From Thermocatellispora tengchongensis (GTDB lineage: Bacteria; Actinomycetota; Actinomycetes; Streptosporangiales; Streptosporangiaceae), in assembly GCF_014202315.1 (NCBI RefSeq), contig NZ_JACHGN010000024.1:62001-126000 (forward strand): 64,000 nucleotides of DNA. Reading direction: 5' to 3'. Numbering within the stretch: position 1 is the stretch's first letter; every line of letters starts with the position of its first letter. Of this stretch, positions 26,067 through 35,170 are shown piece by piece. The notes beneath the pieces are model-generated. The model was not told the origin of the DNA and searched no databases. It saw only the letters and a program-made list of their open reading frames with translations. The position numbers were made by a program, and so were the translations under genes.

Positions 26067-27005
26067 TCAGGATAGCCGATCGGGTCGGGGGAGCGGCTGG
26101 GTGAGGGACTGGGTGACGGTTCTCGTTACGTGTTCGATGGTCTTGACGCCGGTGCCGTAGGAGGGGTGGCGTTCGGAGATGACGGCGATCAGGAGGTCGT
26201 GGCGGTCGTTGCGGACGCGGCCGATGCTGGTCAGGGTCCACAGGTTGTTCTGAGAGGGGCGGGGGAGCCAGCCGTTCTTGACGGCGGTGCGGGCCTTGGG
26301 GTCGGCGGCGGCGGTTATGCCCCAGGACTGTTCCGGGGCGACGCGGGACATCAGGCTGAGGACGTAGCGGCGGTTCTTCGGGGTCAGGGGGCTCTTGCGG
26401 GAGGCCAGGGTGTTGAGGAGCCTGACCTGGTCGGCGGCGGTCGTGGTGGTGGCGCCCCAGGCGCCTCCCGGGCCGGGGGTCGTGGCGCGGAGGCCGAGCT
26501 TGCGGTTGGCGGCGGCCAGGCCGGGGGCGCCGCCGATGCGGTACCACAGGGCGCTGGCGGCGTCGTTGTCGCTGACCTTGATGGCTCGGGCGGCCAGGTC
26601 GCGTTCGGCGGCGGTGAGGCCGCGGTGGCCGCGCTGGGCCTGGAGCAGCAGGGCGATCACGATGTTGACCTTGACGATGCTGGCCGTGGCCGTGCGGAGC
26701 TCGCGGTTGTAGGTGTACGACAGGCCGGTGGACAGGTCGCGTACGGAGATCGACAGGGCGCCCGGACGGTCGCGCAGGTAGCGGTCGAGGGCTTGGGTCA
26801 GGCGGGAGCGGGAGAAGGTGGGGGCGGCGGGGCTTGACGACGGGGACACGGGCGGGGACACGGGCGGGGATGTCGCGGTGGTGGGGAGCCTGGGCGGTTC
26901 TGGGGGCATGTGACCACCATCCACGGCGGGAGGGGTCAGGGCCAGGGTCACGAGCAGAGCGCACCCGGCAGAGGTCAGCGCCGTCGCGGCTCGCCGGAGG
27001 ATCAT
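26067..27005 (-). CDS. Exported class-A beta-lactamase-like serine hydrolase
   Basis: 312 residues. A signal-like N-terminus (RRAATALTSAGCALLVTLALTPPAV) and a Pro/Ser/Thr linker precede the catalytic domain. Motifs: SIVK (ASIVKVN) with the nucleophile, SDN (KVSDNDAAS), and KNG in place of KTG (TAVKNGW). The class-A ExxxN omega-loop glutamate is not obvious, so it may be a DD-peptidase or inactive toward antibiotics. It lies upstream of nothing in its strand and 99 bp from tRNA-Lys. Confidence 0.85.
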   Translation of the reverse strand: MILRRAATALTSAGCALLVTLALTPPAVDGGHMPPEPPRLPTTATSPPVSPPVSPSSSPAAPTFSRSRLTQALDRYLRDRPGALSISVRDLSTGLSYTYNRELRTATASIVKVNIVIALLLQAQRGHRGLTAAERDLAARAIKVSDNDAASALWYRIGGAPGLAAANRKLGLRATTPGPGGAWGATTTTAADQVRLLNTLASRKSPLTPKNRRYVLSLMSRVAPEQSWGITAAADPKARTAVKNGWLPRPSQNNLWTLTSIGRVRNDRHDLLIAVISERHPSYGTGVKTIEHVTRTVTQSLTQPLPRPDRLS

Positions 27006-27100
27006 GGCGGCGAGTTTCGCGAGGGGGCTGTTGCCGGGGCGTTAGCCGGTGGTTACACGTCTCAGGGGTTCGTCGGCCGCAGGTCACCCGCCTTGGGGCG

Positions 27101-27886
27101 TCAGGCGCGGATGACTTTTACCCCCGCCTCGGTGAAGCGGGCGATCTGGTCCTCGGGGGCCGCCGTGTCGGTGACGAGGGTGTCGATGGCGCTGACCGGG
27201 CAGATGCGGGCGAACGCGCGTCTGCCGAGCTTGGAGCTGTCGGCGGCGATGATGACGCGCTGGGCGCGGGAGGCCATCAGGGCGTTGATCGCGGCTTCGC
27301 CCTCGTTGTGGGCGCTGGCGCCGTGTTCCAGGTCGAGTGCGTCCACGCCCAGGATCGCCATGTCCAGCGCGATCCGCTCCAGCATGCCGGCCGCGACCGG
27401 GCCGATCAGCTCGTACGACTGCGGCCGCGCCGACCCGCCGGTGGTGACGACCTGGATCTGGGGGCGCAGGACCAGCTCGTTGGCGATGTTGAGCGCGTTG
27501 GTCACCACCGTGACCAGGGGGCCGCGCTGGTCGGTGTTCATGTCGGGGCGGGTGGCCAGGGCCCGGCCCACCTCGCTCAGGGTGGTGCCGCCGTTCAGGC
27601 CGACCGTGGAGCCTAGGGCGACCATGGCCGCGGCGGCGGCGCCGATGCGCTGCTTCTCGGGGGCCTGCCGGGCGACCTTGTAGCGCAGCGGCAGGTCGTA
27701 CGTCACGCTGTGCGCGGAGGCGCCGCCGCGGGTGCGGGTGAGGAGCTGCTGGGCGGCGAGCTCGTCGAAGTCGCGGCGTACCGTGGCCGTGGACACCCCG
27801 AGCCGCTCGGCCGTCTCTTCCACATCGAGGTGCCCGTGCTCGGCCAGCAGCTCCAGCAGGGTGTTCCACCGCTCGTATCTGCTCAC
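27101..27886 (-). CDS. DeoR family transcriptional regulator
   Basis: 261 residues. N-terminal HTH HGHLDVEETAERLGVSTATVRRDFDELAAQQLLTRTRGGA is the DeoR signature; the C-terminal sugar-phosphate sensor domain has VGLNGGTTLSEVGRAL and VIIAADSSKLGRRAFARICPVSAIDTLVTD. Such proteins sense phosphorylated sugars. The GTG at 27886 has GAGAGG five bases upstream; a GTG two codons earlier is too close to it. No sugar operon is adjacent, so its targets are elsewhere. Confidence 0.9.
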   Translation of the reverse strand: MSRYERWNTLLELLAEHGHLDVEETAERLGVSTATVRRDFDELAAQQLLTRTRGGASAHSVTYDLPLRYKVARQAPEKQRIGAAAAAMVALGSTVGLNGGTTLSEVGRALATRPDMNTDQRGPLVTVVTNALNIANELVLRPQIQVVTTGGSARPQSYELIGPVAAGMLERIALDMAILGVDALDLEHGASAHNEGEAAINALMASRAQRVIIAADSSKLGRRAFARICPVSAIDTLVTDTAAPEDQIARFTEAGVKVIRA

Positions 27887-27924
27887 CGCCACCTCTCAGA
27901 TGGTAGTGCGACTCGGGGGGTCCC

Positions 27925-28317
27925 TCAGCGGGTGCTGACCCGGGTCGGGGTCATGACCAGGATGACGCGGTCGGGGGCGTCGGGCGGGGGCTGCTGGCCG
28001 GGGTTGCCGTAGCGCTGCCCGAGCCTGACGTAGAAGGAGCCCGTCGGGTCGGGGATGATCTCCTTCAGCGTGCCGCGGACCTCCAGGTAGCGCAGGGGGT
28101 CGTCGGGGTCGATCACGAGCACGGTCATCGACGGGTTGTGCTGGAGATTGCGGTACTTGGCCCGCTTCGTGGTGTGGGTGAAGCGGATGTTCTCGCCGTC
28201 GTACTCGAACCACATCGGGTTCACCTGTACGGTCCCGTCGGGACGCGCGGTGCCGAGGCTGCAGAACAGCGGTCGTTCCAGCAAGTCGGCAAGGGCTTCG
28301 GGGATGGTCGCCGTCAT
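27925..28317 (-). CDS. PPOX-class F420/FMN-dependent oxidoreductase
   Basis: 130 residues, split-barrel flavin/deazaflavin-binding fold. IPEALADLLERPLFCSLGTARPDGTVQVNPMWFEYDG and YRNLQHNPSMTVLVIDPDDPLRYLEVRGT are typical of the actinomycete PPOX family that reduces F420-linked substrates. The start at 28317 matches homologues that begin MTATIPE-like; 28350 would add eleven residues. Confidence 0.85.
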   Translation of the reverse strand: MTATIPEALADLLERPLFCSLGTARPDGTVQVNPMWFEYDGENIRFTHTTKRAKYRNLQHNPSMTVLVIDPDDPLRYLEVRGTLKEIIPDPTGSFYVRLGQRYGNPGQQPPPDAPDRVILVMTPTRVSTR

Positions 28318-28357
28318 GTACGGCTCGAACAGCGATCGTCCGCGCGCCATTCCCGGG

Positions 28358-28930
28358 TCACGAGCCGGGGATCTCGCGCAGCACGCGGGCCGGGTTGCCC
28401 ACGGCGACGACGTTCGGCGGGACGTCCCTGGTGACCACCGCTCCGGCGCCGATCACGCTGTTCTCGCCGATCGTCACCCCGCCGAGCACGATCACGCCGC
28501 CGCCGAGCCACACGTTGTCGCCGATCACGATGGGCTCGGCCCACTCCAGCTTGCGGCGCCGCTGCTCGGGGTCGATGGGGTGCTTGGGGGTGAGCAACTG
28601 CACCTGGGGGCCGATCTGCACGTCGGCGCCGATGGTGATCGGCGCGACGTCCAGCGCGGTCAGGCCGCTGTTGACGAAGGTGCCGGGCCCGATGGTGATG
28701 TGCGCCCCGTAGTCCACGGTCAGCGGCGCGCGTACGTAGGCGTCGGCCGCGATCGAGCCGAGCAGCTTCTCCAGAATGGGCCGCGCCGACTCGGGGTCGC
28801 GCCCGTACGCCTCGTTGTACTGGTGCGCCAGCCGGCTGGCCCGGGTGAGGTCCGCCGCCAGCTCCTCATCGACGACGTACGGGTCGCCGGCCAGCATGCG
28901 CTCTCGGTTGGTACGGGTGTCGTCCGTCAC
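28358..28930 (-). CDS. Maltose O-acetyltransferase-like hexapeptide enzyme
   Basis: 190 residues. N-terminal Mac domain (RERMLAGDPYVVDEELAADLTRASRLAHQYN) then the left-handed beta-helix with hexapeptide repeats (VDYGAHITIGPGTFVNSG, ITIGADVQIGPQVQLLTPKHP, VIVLGGVTIGENSVIGAGAVVTRDVPPNVVAVGNPA). Uses acetyl-CoA to acetylate a sugar or similar hydroxyl. The GTG at 28930 starts where homologues start; the open frame runs on to 29020 without a reason to use it. Confidence 0.88.
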   Translation of the reverse strand: MTDDTRTNRERMLAGDPYVVDEELAADLTRASRLAHQYNEAYGRDPESARPILEKLLGSIAADAYVRAPLTVDYGAHITIGPGTFVNSGLTALDVAPITIGADVQIGPQVQLLTPKHPIDPEQRRRKLEWAEPIVIGDNVWLGGGVIVLGGVTIGENSVIGAGAVVTRDVPPNVVAVGNPARVLREIPGS

Positions 28931-28965
28931 GGGTCCCGAGCGTACTTCACCGGCCCCTGCCGGGG

Positions 28966-29310
28966 TCAGGGCGAGCCGAGGTACGCCGCGGCCACCTTGC
29001 GCGGCACGCACATCCGCCACGCGTCGATGACCAGCTCGCGCATCTCCTCGGCGTCGAGCGCTGCCATCCGCGACTCGACCCAGTTGTAGCGCTCGTCACG
29101 CGGGGCGGGCATCTGGAACTTCTCCGGCTCGGCCGCGACCAGCGCGGCCCGCTCCTCCTTGGGGAAGCCGAAGCCCATCATCGTCTCGTCCGGCGAGATC
29201 GCGACGTACACGATGCGCCCGACCCGGAACTTCACGTGGTCGCGGATCAGGTGCTCGCTCGTCCTCGGCAGCGCCAGCGCCACGCCCCGTACGTCCTGAA
29301 CCGTGACCAT
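28966..29310 (-). CDS. MmcQ/YjbR family protein
   Basis: 114 residues with the CyaY-like fold signature: DVRGVALALPRTSEHLIRDHVKFRVGRIVYVAISPDE, a GFPKEERAALVAAEPEKF core and RYNWVESRMAALDAEEMRELVIDAWRM. Thought to bind DNA in some members; role unknown. Start at 29310 is preferred; 29328 is possible. Confidence 0.82.
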   Translation of the reverse strand: MVTVQDVRGVALALPRTSEHLIRDHVKFRVGRIVYVAISPDETMMGFGFPKEERAALVAAEPEKFQMPAPRDERYNWVESRMAALDAEEMRELVIDAWRMCVPRKVAAAYLGSP

Positions 29311-29366
29311 CCACTCATCCCACACCATCGTGCGGCCGTCGTCCACCGTGACCGGTGCAGGGCCTC

Positions 29367-30524
29367 TCACCGGTACGCCGGCAGCCCCGTGAGCGCCTCG
29401 CCCAGCACCAGCGTGTGGATCTCCTCGGTGCCCTCGTAGGTCAGCACCGACTCCAGGTTGGTCATGTGCCGGATCACCGGGTACTCCAGCGTGATCCCGT
29501 TGCCGCCCAGGATCGTGCGGGCCTGGCGGGCGGTGTCGAGCGCGGCGCGTACGTTGGCGAGCTTGCCGAAGCTGATCTGCTGCGGGGTGATCGCGCCCGC
29601 GTCCTTGAGCCGGCCCAGGTGCAGCGCGGTGAGCTGGGCCTGGCCGACGGCGACGTACATCCAGGCCAGCTTCTGCTGGGTGAGCTGGAACGACCCGATC
29701 GGCCGGTCGAACTGCACCCGGGTCCTGGCGTACTCGACCGCCGCCTCCAGGCAGGCGCGGGCCGCCCCGACCGCCCCCCACAGGATGCCGAAGCGGGCCT
29801 CGGACAGGCACGACAGCGGCCCCTTCAGCCCGCGTACGCCCGGCAGCACGGCGTCGCCGGGCAGGCGCATGTCGTCGAAGTAGAGCGCGGCCGTGACCGA
29901 GGCGCGCAGCGAGAGCTTGCGGTGGATCTCCTGCGCCGAGAAGCCCTTGGTGTCGGTGGGCACCACGAACCCGCGGATGCCGTCGTCGGTCTGCGCCCAC
30001 ACCACGGCCACGTCCGCGATCGAGCCGTTGGTGATCCACATCTTGGAGCCGTTGAGCACCCAGTCGCCCGACGGGTCGCGCTTCGCGGTGGTGCGCATGC
30101 CGCCCGGGTCGGAGCCGTGGTCGGGCTCGGTGAGCCCGAAGCAGCCGATCGCCTCGCCGGACGCCATGCGCGGCAGCCACTGCTCCTTCTGCTCCTGCGA
30201 GCCGTACTTCCAGATCGGGAACATCGCCAGCGACCCCTGCACCGACACGAACGAGCGCAGGCCCGAGTCGCCCGCCTCCAGCTCGCGGCACGCCACGCCG
30301 TACGAGACCGCGTCCAGGCCCGCGCAGCCGTATTCGGTCAGGTGCATGCCGAGCAGGCCGAGCCCGCCCAGCTCGGGGGCGAGGGCGCGGGCGGGGAACG
30401 TGCCCTCCTCGAACCAGTCGCCGACGTGCGGCAGCACCTTGTCGGTGACGAAGGCGCTGGTCGTGTCGCGGACCAGCCGCTGCTCCTCCGACAGCTCGTC
30501 CTCGATGCGTAGCAGGTCGTCCAT
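29367..30524 (-). CDS. gcdH: Glutaryl-CoA dehydrogenase
   Basis: 385 residues of the acyl-CoA dehydrogenase family. The FAD/substrate segment CFGLTEPDHGSDPGGMRTTA and the C-terminal TYEGTEEIHTLVLGEALTG, holding the catalytic base glutamate, are closest to glutaryl-CoA dehydrogenases, which oxidise and decarboxylate glutaryl-CoA to crotonyl-CoA in lysine and tryptophan breakdown. The start ATG at 30524 has GGAGG nine bases upstream. The open frame continues to 30788 but is non-coding there. Confidence 0.88.
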   Translation of the reverse strand: MDDLLRIEDELSEEQRLVRDTTSAFVTDKVLPHVGDWFEEGTFPARALAPELGGLGLLGMHLTEYGCAGLDAVSYGVACRELEAGDSGLRSFVSVQGSLAMFPIWKYGSQEQKEQWLPRMASGEAIGCFGLTEPDHGSDPGGMRTTAKRDPSGDWVLNGSKMWITNGSIADVAVVWAQTDDGIRGFVVPTDTKGFSAQEIHRKLSLRASVTAALYFDDMRLPGDAVLPGVRGLKGPLSCLSEARFGILWGAVGAARACLEAAVEYARTRVQFDRPIGSFQLTQQKLAWMYVAVGQAQLTALHLGRLKDAGAITPQQISFGKLANVRAALDTARQARTILGGNGITLEYPVIRHMTNLESVLTYEGTEEIHTLVLGEALTGLPAYR

Positions 30525-30660
30525 GACGGCATCCCTCCGCGCGCGGCACCGGTCGTGCACGAGCCAGGGTATGCGCATCGGCGCCTGAGGGGTGGAGCCA
30601 GGGTAGCCCCAGGGGGAATCCCGATGTGCGACACGCCGTCGCCGGGGCAGGCTTATATAC

Positions 30661-31065
30661 ATGAACGAGATTACGGGTGTCAAGAAGCTCCGCCGGACCC
30701 AGCGGGGCCGCATCATCGCCGGCGTGTGCTCCGGCATCGGAGAATACACCGGCATCGACGCCAACATCATCCGGATCGCCCTCGCCATCGCCTCCTTCTT
30801 CGGCGGCCTCGGCGTCGGCGTCTACGCGATCGGCTGGCTGCTCCTGCCCGATGAGAACAAGGACACCTCCATCGTCCAGGACCTGATCAACAAGCAGCGG
30901 GCGGACGGCACCTGGGGTGGCAACTGGCACTCCGCCACCGACCAGCCCCCGTACGGCGTGCCGCAGCAGCAGCAGCCGTACCCGCCGCAGGCGCCGTACG
31001 TCGCGCCTGAGCCCTCGGACGCCCCCGCCGCCCCCCGGAGCCCGGAGCCGCCGACCGGCGCGTGA
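30661..31065 (+). CDS. PspC domain membrane protein
   Basis: 134 residues. The PspC domain is KKLRRTQRGRIIAGVCSGIGEYTGIDANIIRIALAIASFFGG followed by a membrane helix (VGVYAIGWLLLPDE). The second half is a Gln/Pro-rich tail (YGVPQQQQPYPPQAPY), probably unstructured. Phage-shock-type envelope-stress proteins. No clear ribosome site; a TATATA directly before the ATG suggests that the true start or transcript start needs mapping. Confidence 0.85.
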   Translation: MNEITGVKKLRRTQRGRIIAGVCSGIGEYTGIDANIIRIALAIASFFGGLGVGVYAIGWLLLPDENKDTSIVQDLINKQRADGTWGGNWHSATDQPPYGVPQQQQPYPPQAPYVAPEPSDAPAAPRSPEPPTGA

Positions 31066-31068
31066 CAG

Positions 31069-32367
31069 TCAGGTGGCCTCCGCCCGTACCCGAGCGATGA
31101 TGTCCGAACGGGACTCGGTCCAGAGCATGGCCAGTATGGCCGCCATCGCCAGCCCGGCCGCCCCGGCCAGGGCGACGACGGGCTCCGGGCCGAGTTCCTG
31201 CGCGGCGGCGCCGCCGATCAGGATGCCCAGGCCCTGCGCGGCCAGCAGGCCCGACTGGACCAGGCCGAACGCCTGGCCCCGCCGCTCGGCCGGCACGCAC
31301 TGCACGAACGCCGCGTTCGCCGCGAGCTGGTACGCCCCGCCGACCCCGGAGATCACCCACAGCGCCAGCACCACCGGCAGGGGCGGGTCCAGCGCGCACA
31401 GGATCAGCGGCGCACAGGCCAGCATCGCCATCCACCCCATGGCCCGCAGCCGCCCCGAGGGCGTGACGAACCGGCTGAACCAGAACGCACCGATCACCGT
31501 GCCCGTCGGCATGGCGGCCATCAGCAGGCCGGTCACCACGGACACCTCGATCTCGCCCGACGCGAGCCGCGCGGCGTACGGGGCGGCGATGCCCTCGGGC
31601 AGCACGTAGAACCCGCACAGCCAGGCGAACAGCACCAGCGTGCGCAGCCGCCGGTCGCCGAAGACCAGCGCGGCCCCCGCCCTGGTCATGGTCCACATCG
31701 AGGGACGGCCGGCGTCGTCGCGGGCGGGCGCGGGGCGGCGCCCCACCCCCGAGACCAGGATCAGCGCGGACGCCAGGAAGGTGGCGGCGTCGAGCGCCAG
31801 CGCCCGGTAGGGGCCCATCCCGGCGATCAGCGCGCCCCCGGCCGCGAAGCCCAGCATCTGCACCGCCTGGTTGGTCATGTTCTGCAGCGCGGAGCCCACG
31901 ACGTACCGGTCGCCCTCCAGGATCTCCGGCAGCAGCGCGGCACGGGCGGCGGAGAACGGCGCGCTCAGCAGCACCACGCAGAACACCAGCACGCACAGCG
32001 CCGGGAACGGCATGCCGGGTATCGCCATCGCGGCCACCAGCAGCGCCCGGATCAGATCACACATGATCATCACCCGGCGGCGCGCGTAACGGTCGGCGAG
32101 CCCCGCCAGCAGCGGCCCGCCCACGATCGGCGGCAGGTAGGTCAGCGCGTACACGGCCGCGGTCGCGAGGGCGGACTGGGTGCGGCTGTAGACCAGCAGG
32201 GCGAGGGCCACCTGCGCGAGCTGGTCGCCGAGCAGCGACAGGCCCTGCCCCAGCCAGAGCGCACGGAACTCGCCGACGGTGACGACCTCGCCGTAGGTCG
32301 CTCGTCGTTCGGACGCGCGGGCGCGGCGGTGCTTGCCGCTGAGCCGGACAGGCTTCGTGGCCGCCAT
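31069..32367 (-). CDS. MFS transporter
   Basis: 432 residues with about twelve membrane helices. Features include FRALWLGQGLSLLGDQLAQVALALLVYS, the motif-A-like segment ADRYARRRVMIMCDLIRALLV in the first cytoplasmic loop, and VSGVGGAYQLAANAAFVQCVPAERRGQAFGL in the second half. It belongs to the large group of drug/small-molecule exporters; substrate unknown. The start ATG at 32367 has GGAG four bases upstream. It converges on the PspC gene with 3 bp between them. Confidence 0.88.
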   Translation of the reverse strand: MAATKPVRLSGKHRRARASERRATYGEVVTVGEFRALWLGQGLSLLGDQLAQVALALLVYSRTQSALATAAVYALTYLPPIVGGPLLAGLADRYARRRVMIMCDLIRALLVAAMAIPGMPFPALCVLVFCVVLLSAPFSAARAALLPEILEGDRYVVGSALQNMTNQAVQMLGFAAGGALIAGMGPYRALALDAATFLASALILVSGVGRRPAPARDDAGRPSMWTMTRAGAALVFGDRRLRTLVLFAWLCGFYVLPEGIAAPYAARLASGEIEVSVVTGLLMAAMPTGTVIGAFWFSRFVTPSGRLRAMGWMAMLACAPLILCALDPPLPVVLALWVISGVGGAYQLAANAAFVQCVPAERRGQAFGLVQSGLLAAQGLGILIGGAAAQELGPEPVVALAGAAGLAMAAILAMLWTESRSDIIARVRAEAT

Positions 32368-32644
32368 TGGACTCCGGTGAGCGCTTGCAGGCGAACCTGA
32401 CAGAGGGTGTTCGGTGTGTAACCTACGGTGCCTGGTGCGCCGCCCCTCCGCAACCCAATGCAGCCAAGCACCTGACAATCAGTAACCGCCGCCGGGGCGA
32501 ACCCTCCCAAAACCCCGGCTCACCAGGGCGCGGCCCACGATGCCGCCCCGATCACACCCTCGGCTCACGCCCCCACCTGCTGGAACACCGCAATCCCACG
32601 GGCGCGTACCGCCCCAGAGGAGAGCCCTCATCGAACTCCCCGGC

Positions 32645-32986
32645 TCACCACCCCAGCTCGTGCAACCGCTGGTCATCGATGCCGAAATGGTGGGCTATCT
32701 CGTGAACCACGGTGATCTGCACCTCGTCCACCACTTCGTCCTCGGTCTCGCAGATCTCGCTTATCGGATTGCGGTAGATCTCAATGCGGTCGGGCAGAAC
32801 TCCTGCGTACCAGTCTCCGCGCTCGGTGAGGGGGATTCCGGTGTAGAGCCCAAGCAGGCCGGGCTCGGGCGGGTCGTCGACGACCACCACGACGACGTTG
32901 TCCATCATGCGCGTCAGATCCGGCGGGATCGTGTCCAGCGCCTCGGCCACGAGCTCCTCGAACTTCTCCCGCGACACATCGATCAC
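32645..32986 (-). CDS. Zincin-like metallopeptidase family protein
   Basis: 113 residues. A zinc-binding HExxH is seen in VHEIAHHFGIDDQRLHELGW at the C-terminus, with the third ligand likely Asp in GIDD. The rest matches the short DUF1025-type metallopeptidase family. Substrate unknown. Confidence 0.85.
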   Translation of the reverse strand: MIDVSREKFEELVAEALDTIPPDLTRMMDNVVVVVVDDPPEPGLLGLYTGIPLTERGDWYAGVLPDRIEIYRNPISEICETEDEVVDEVQITVVHEIAHHFGIDDQRLHELGW

Positions 32987-33061
32987 CCAGCCATTGTGCC
33001 TCCAGGTGTGTCGCCGTGCCGTTTACACGTTTGGCATCCGAATCGGGTAAGCAGGAAGCGG

Positions 33062-34705
33062 ATGAACTTCACGCGACTGACGGACGAACTCGCGGCGTGG
33101 CCGAGGTCCCTCCTGAGGCGTACGGGGGAGTGGGCCGGGCGCGCGGCCCCCTGGAGCCGCCACCCCGCCGTACGCCGCGGCGCGGGCGCCACGCTCAAGA
33201 TCTTCGCGGTCGTCCTGGTGGCCGGCTTCGGCGCCTGGCTCGGCGTCGCGCTCAGCGGCGGCGTCCGCACCCCGGTCGGCCCGGTGGACGTCGGCATGAC
33301 CCTACGCCCGGCGTGGTCCGGCGAGACCGTCGTGGACGTCCACCCCCTCGGCACGCTCCTGTTCGACACGCACGACGCGCCCGTACGGCTGCGCGTCACG
33401 TTAGAGAACATCGACCAGGACCAGGCCAGAAGCATGATCGAGGACCCCCGCCTGGCCGACCGGCTCCCGGCCCTGATCGAGGACAACCTCCGCGAAGGGC
33501 TCATCTCGCTGATCGCCCGCTCCGTCCTCTTCGCCTTCCTGGGCGCCGCGCTCGCCGGCCTGATCGTCTTCCGCAGCCTCAGGACGGCCCTGGCGGCCTT
33601 CTCCGCCACGGTCCTGGCCGTCGGTGGCACCGCCGGCCTGGTCGCGCTCACATTCCGTCCTCAGGCGCTGGTCGAGCCCCGCTACACCGGCATCCTCGCC
33701 GGCGCGCCGTCCCTGGTCGGCAGCGCCGAGTCGATCGTCACACGCTTCGAGTCGTACCGGGCGCAGCTCACCAAACTCGTCAGCAACGTCTCCAAGCTCT
33801 ACAACACGGTCGATACGCTCCCCGTCTACGACGCCGACCCGAACACGATCCGGGTCCTGCACGTCTCCGACATCCACATCAACCCCATCGCCTGGAACCT
33901 GATCCGCTCGGTCAGCTCCCAGTTCAAGGTGAACCTGATCATCGACACCGGCGACCTCACCGACCACGGCAGCCGCCCCGAGGACACCTTCGTCAAGGAG
34001 ATCGGCAGGCTCGGCCTGCCGTACGTCTTCGTCCGCGGCAACCACGACTCGCGCGCCACCGAGCGCGCCGTCGCCCGCCAGAAGAACGCCGTCGTCCTGG
34101 ACGACAAGGCCGCCACGGTCGCCGGCCTGCGCATCTACGGCCTGGGCGACCCCCGCTTCACCCCCGACAAGACCGTGGCCGAGAACTCCGACCCCAACAC
34201 CCTCCTGGCGTACGGCCGCAGCCACGCCACCGACCTGACCGCCGCCCACCCGCCGACCGGCACGGCCTCCACCAGGGCGGCCAAGAAGCAGGCGCAGAAC
34301 CAGGACGAGGCGGTGGACATCGTCGCCGTCCACGACCCCAACGTCGCCAAGGGCTTCTCCGGCCACGTCCCGATCGCCCTGGCCGGCCACGCCCACGCCC
34401 GCTCCACCCAGCTCCTCCCCAGCGGCACCAGGGTCTTCGTCCAGGGCTCCACCGGCGGCGCCGGCCTGCGCGCCCTGGAACACGAGGAGCCCACCCCGGT
34501 CATGGCCTCGGTCCTGTACTTCGACAAGGACACCCACCGCCTGGAGGCCTGGGACGACATCACCCTGGGCGGCCTCGGGGAGCAGTCGGTCCAGATCCAG
34601 CGTCACGTCGAGCCGGACCCGGAGCGTACAATTTCCCCCGAGGCAACCACCGCCCCGTCGCCAACGGGATCGGCCGAGCCCACCGCGACGCCCGACTCGG
34701 ATTAA
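33062..34705 (+). CDS. Membrane-anchored metallophosphoesterase
   Basis: 547 residues. An N-terminal membrane helix (IFAVVLVAGFGAWLGVALSGG) and a second helical hairpin (SLIARSVLFAFLGAALAGLIVF, AFSATVLAVGGTAGLVALTF) lead to an extracellular domain with calcineurin-like motifs: HVSDIHINP, IDTGDLTDHG, VRGNHDS, and AGHAHARST. Metal-dependent phosphodiesterase or lipid phosphatase; substrate unknown. ATG at 33062 has AGGA five bases upstream. Codon 114 is a rare TTA (33401-33403), hinting at bldA dependence. Confidence 0.85.
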   Translation: MNFTRLTDELAAWPRSLLRRTGEWAGRAAPWSRHPAVRRGAGATLKIFAVVLVAGFGAWLGVALSGGVRTPVGPVDVGMTLRPAWSGETVVDVHPLGTLLFDTHDAPVRLRVTLENIDQDQARSMIEDPRLADRLPALIEDNLREGLISLIARSVLFAFLGAALAGLIVFRSLRTALAAFSATVLAVGGTAGLVALTFRPQALVEPRYTGILAGAPSLVGSAESIVTRFESYRAQLTKLVSNVSKLYNTVDTLPVYDADPNTIRVLHVSDIHINPIAWNLIRSVSSQFKVNLIIDTGDLTDHGSRPEDTFVKEIGRLGLPYVFVRGNHDSRATERAVARQKNAVVLDDKAATVAGLRIYGLGDPRFTPDKTVAENSDPNTLLAYGRSHATDLTAAHPPTGTASTRAAKKQAQNQDEAVDIVAVHDPNVAKGFSGHVPIALAGHAHARSTQLLPSGTRVFVQGSTGGAGLRALEHEEPTPVMASVLYFDKDTHRLEAWDDITLGGLGEQSVQIQRHVEPDPERTISPEATTAPSPTGSAEPTATPDSD

Positions 34706-34710
34706 CCGCT

Positions 34711-34740
34711 TTGGCATCAGGGGCCAACGTCCCCTATGCT
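34711..34740 (+). promoter_or_regulatory. Promoter of the tRNA-Glu-Asp-Phe operon
   Basis: TTGGCA (34711-34716) and TATGCT (34735-34740) with an 18-bp spacer, a good sigma-70-type (HrdB) match, 50 bases before tRNA-Glu. Confidence 0.7.
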
Positions 34741-34772
34741 CTAACAGGTCCCCGACGGAAGGCGCCACGGAC

Positions 34773-34788
34773 CAGGACTTCGGTCCTG
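34773..34788 (+). other. UUCG-tetraloop hairpin before tRNA-Glu
   Basis: CAGGAC-TTCG-GTCCTG forms a perfect 6-bp stem closed by a stable UUCG tetraloop and ends one base before the tRNA 5' end. It may be a precursor-processing signal. Confidence 0.6.
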
Positions 34789-34789
34789 A

Positions 34790-34862
34790 GCCCCCATCGT
34801 CTAGCGGCCTAGGACACCGCCCTTTCAAGGCGGCGGCACGGGTTCGAATCCCGTTGGGGGCA
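34790..34862 (+). tRNA. tRNA-Glu (anticodon TTC)
   Basis: Cloverleaf with acceptor GCCCCCA/TGGGGGC, anticodon loop CTTTCAA and T-arm CGGGTTCGAATCCCG. First of three tRNAs in an operon with its own promoter and terminator. Confidence 0.95.
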
Positions 34863-34949
34863 CCGGCGAGCAGATGCTCACCAGCACGACGGAGCGGTCA
34901 ACGACCACCGGAGAACTGGTAAGCTAAGCAAGCCGAACGAACGCAGCAA

Positions 34950-35024
34950 GGTCCTGTAGAGCAGTTTGGAGTGCTCGCCACCCTGTCAAGGTGGAGGTCG
35001 CGGGTTCAAGTCCCGTCAGGACCG
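34950..35024 (+). tRNA. tRNA-Asp (anticodon GTC)
   Basis: Acceptor GGTCCTG/CAGGACC, anticodon loop CTGTCAA, T-arm CGGGTTCAAGTCCCG. Confidence 0.95.
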
Positions 35025-35051
35025 CTCTGGTAGGCGTCCAGCCACCACCGA

Positions 35052-35125
35052 GGTCAGGTAGCTCAGTTGGTACGAGCGTCCGCCTGAAAAGCGGAAGGTC
35101 GGCGGTTCGACCCCGCCCCTGACCA
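35052..35125 (+). tRNA. tRNA-Phe (anticodon GAA)
   Basis: Acceptor GGTCAGG/CCTGACC, D-arm GCTCAGTTGGTACGAGC, anticodon loop CTGAAAA. Confidence 0.95.
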
Positions 35126-35139
35126 CATCTCCTCCCTTA

Positions 35140-35170
35140 CGCCCCGAGCCTTTGTCGGCCGGGGCGTTTT
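35140..35170 (+). terminator. Rho-independent terminator of the tRNA operon
   Basis: CGCCCCG (35140-35146) pairs with CGGGGCG (35160-35166) and is followed by TTTT. Confidence 0.8.

Noticed and set aside
30653-30660. TATATA box directly before the PspC ATG as a promoter
   Set aside because: It would place the transcript start a few bases inside the coding sequence and no -35 is seen; left as an open point, not annotated.
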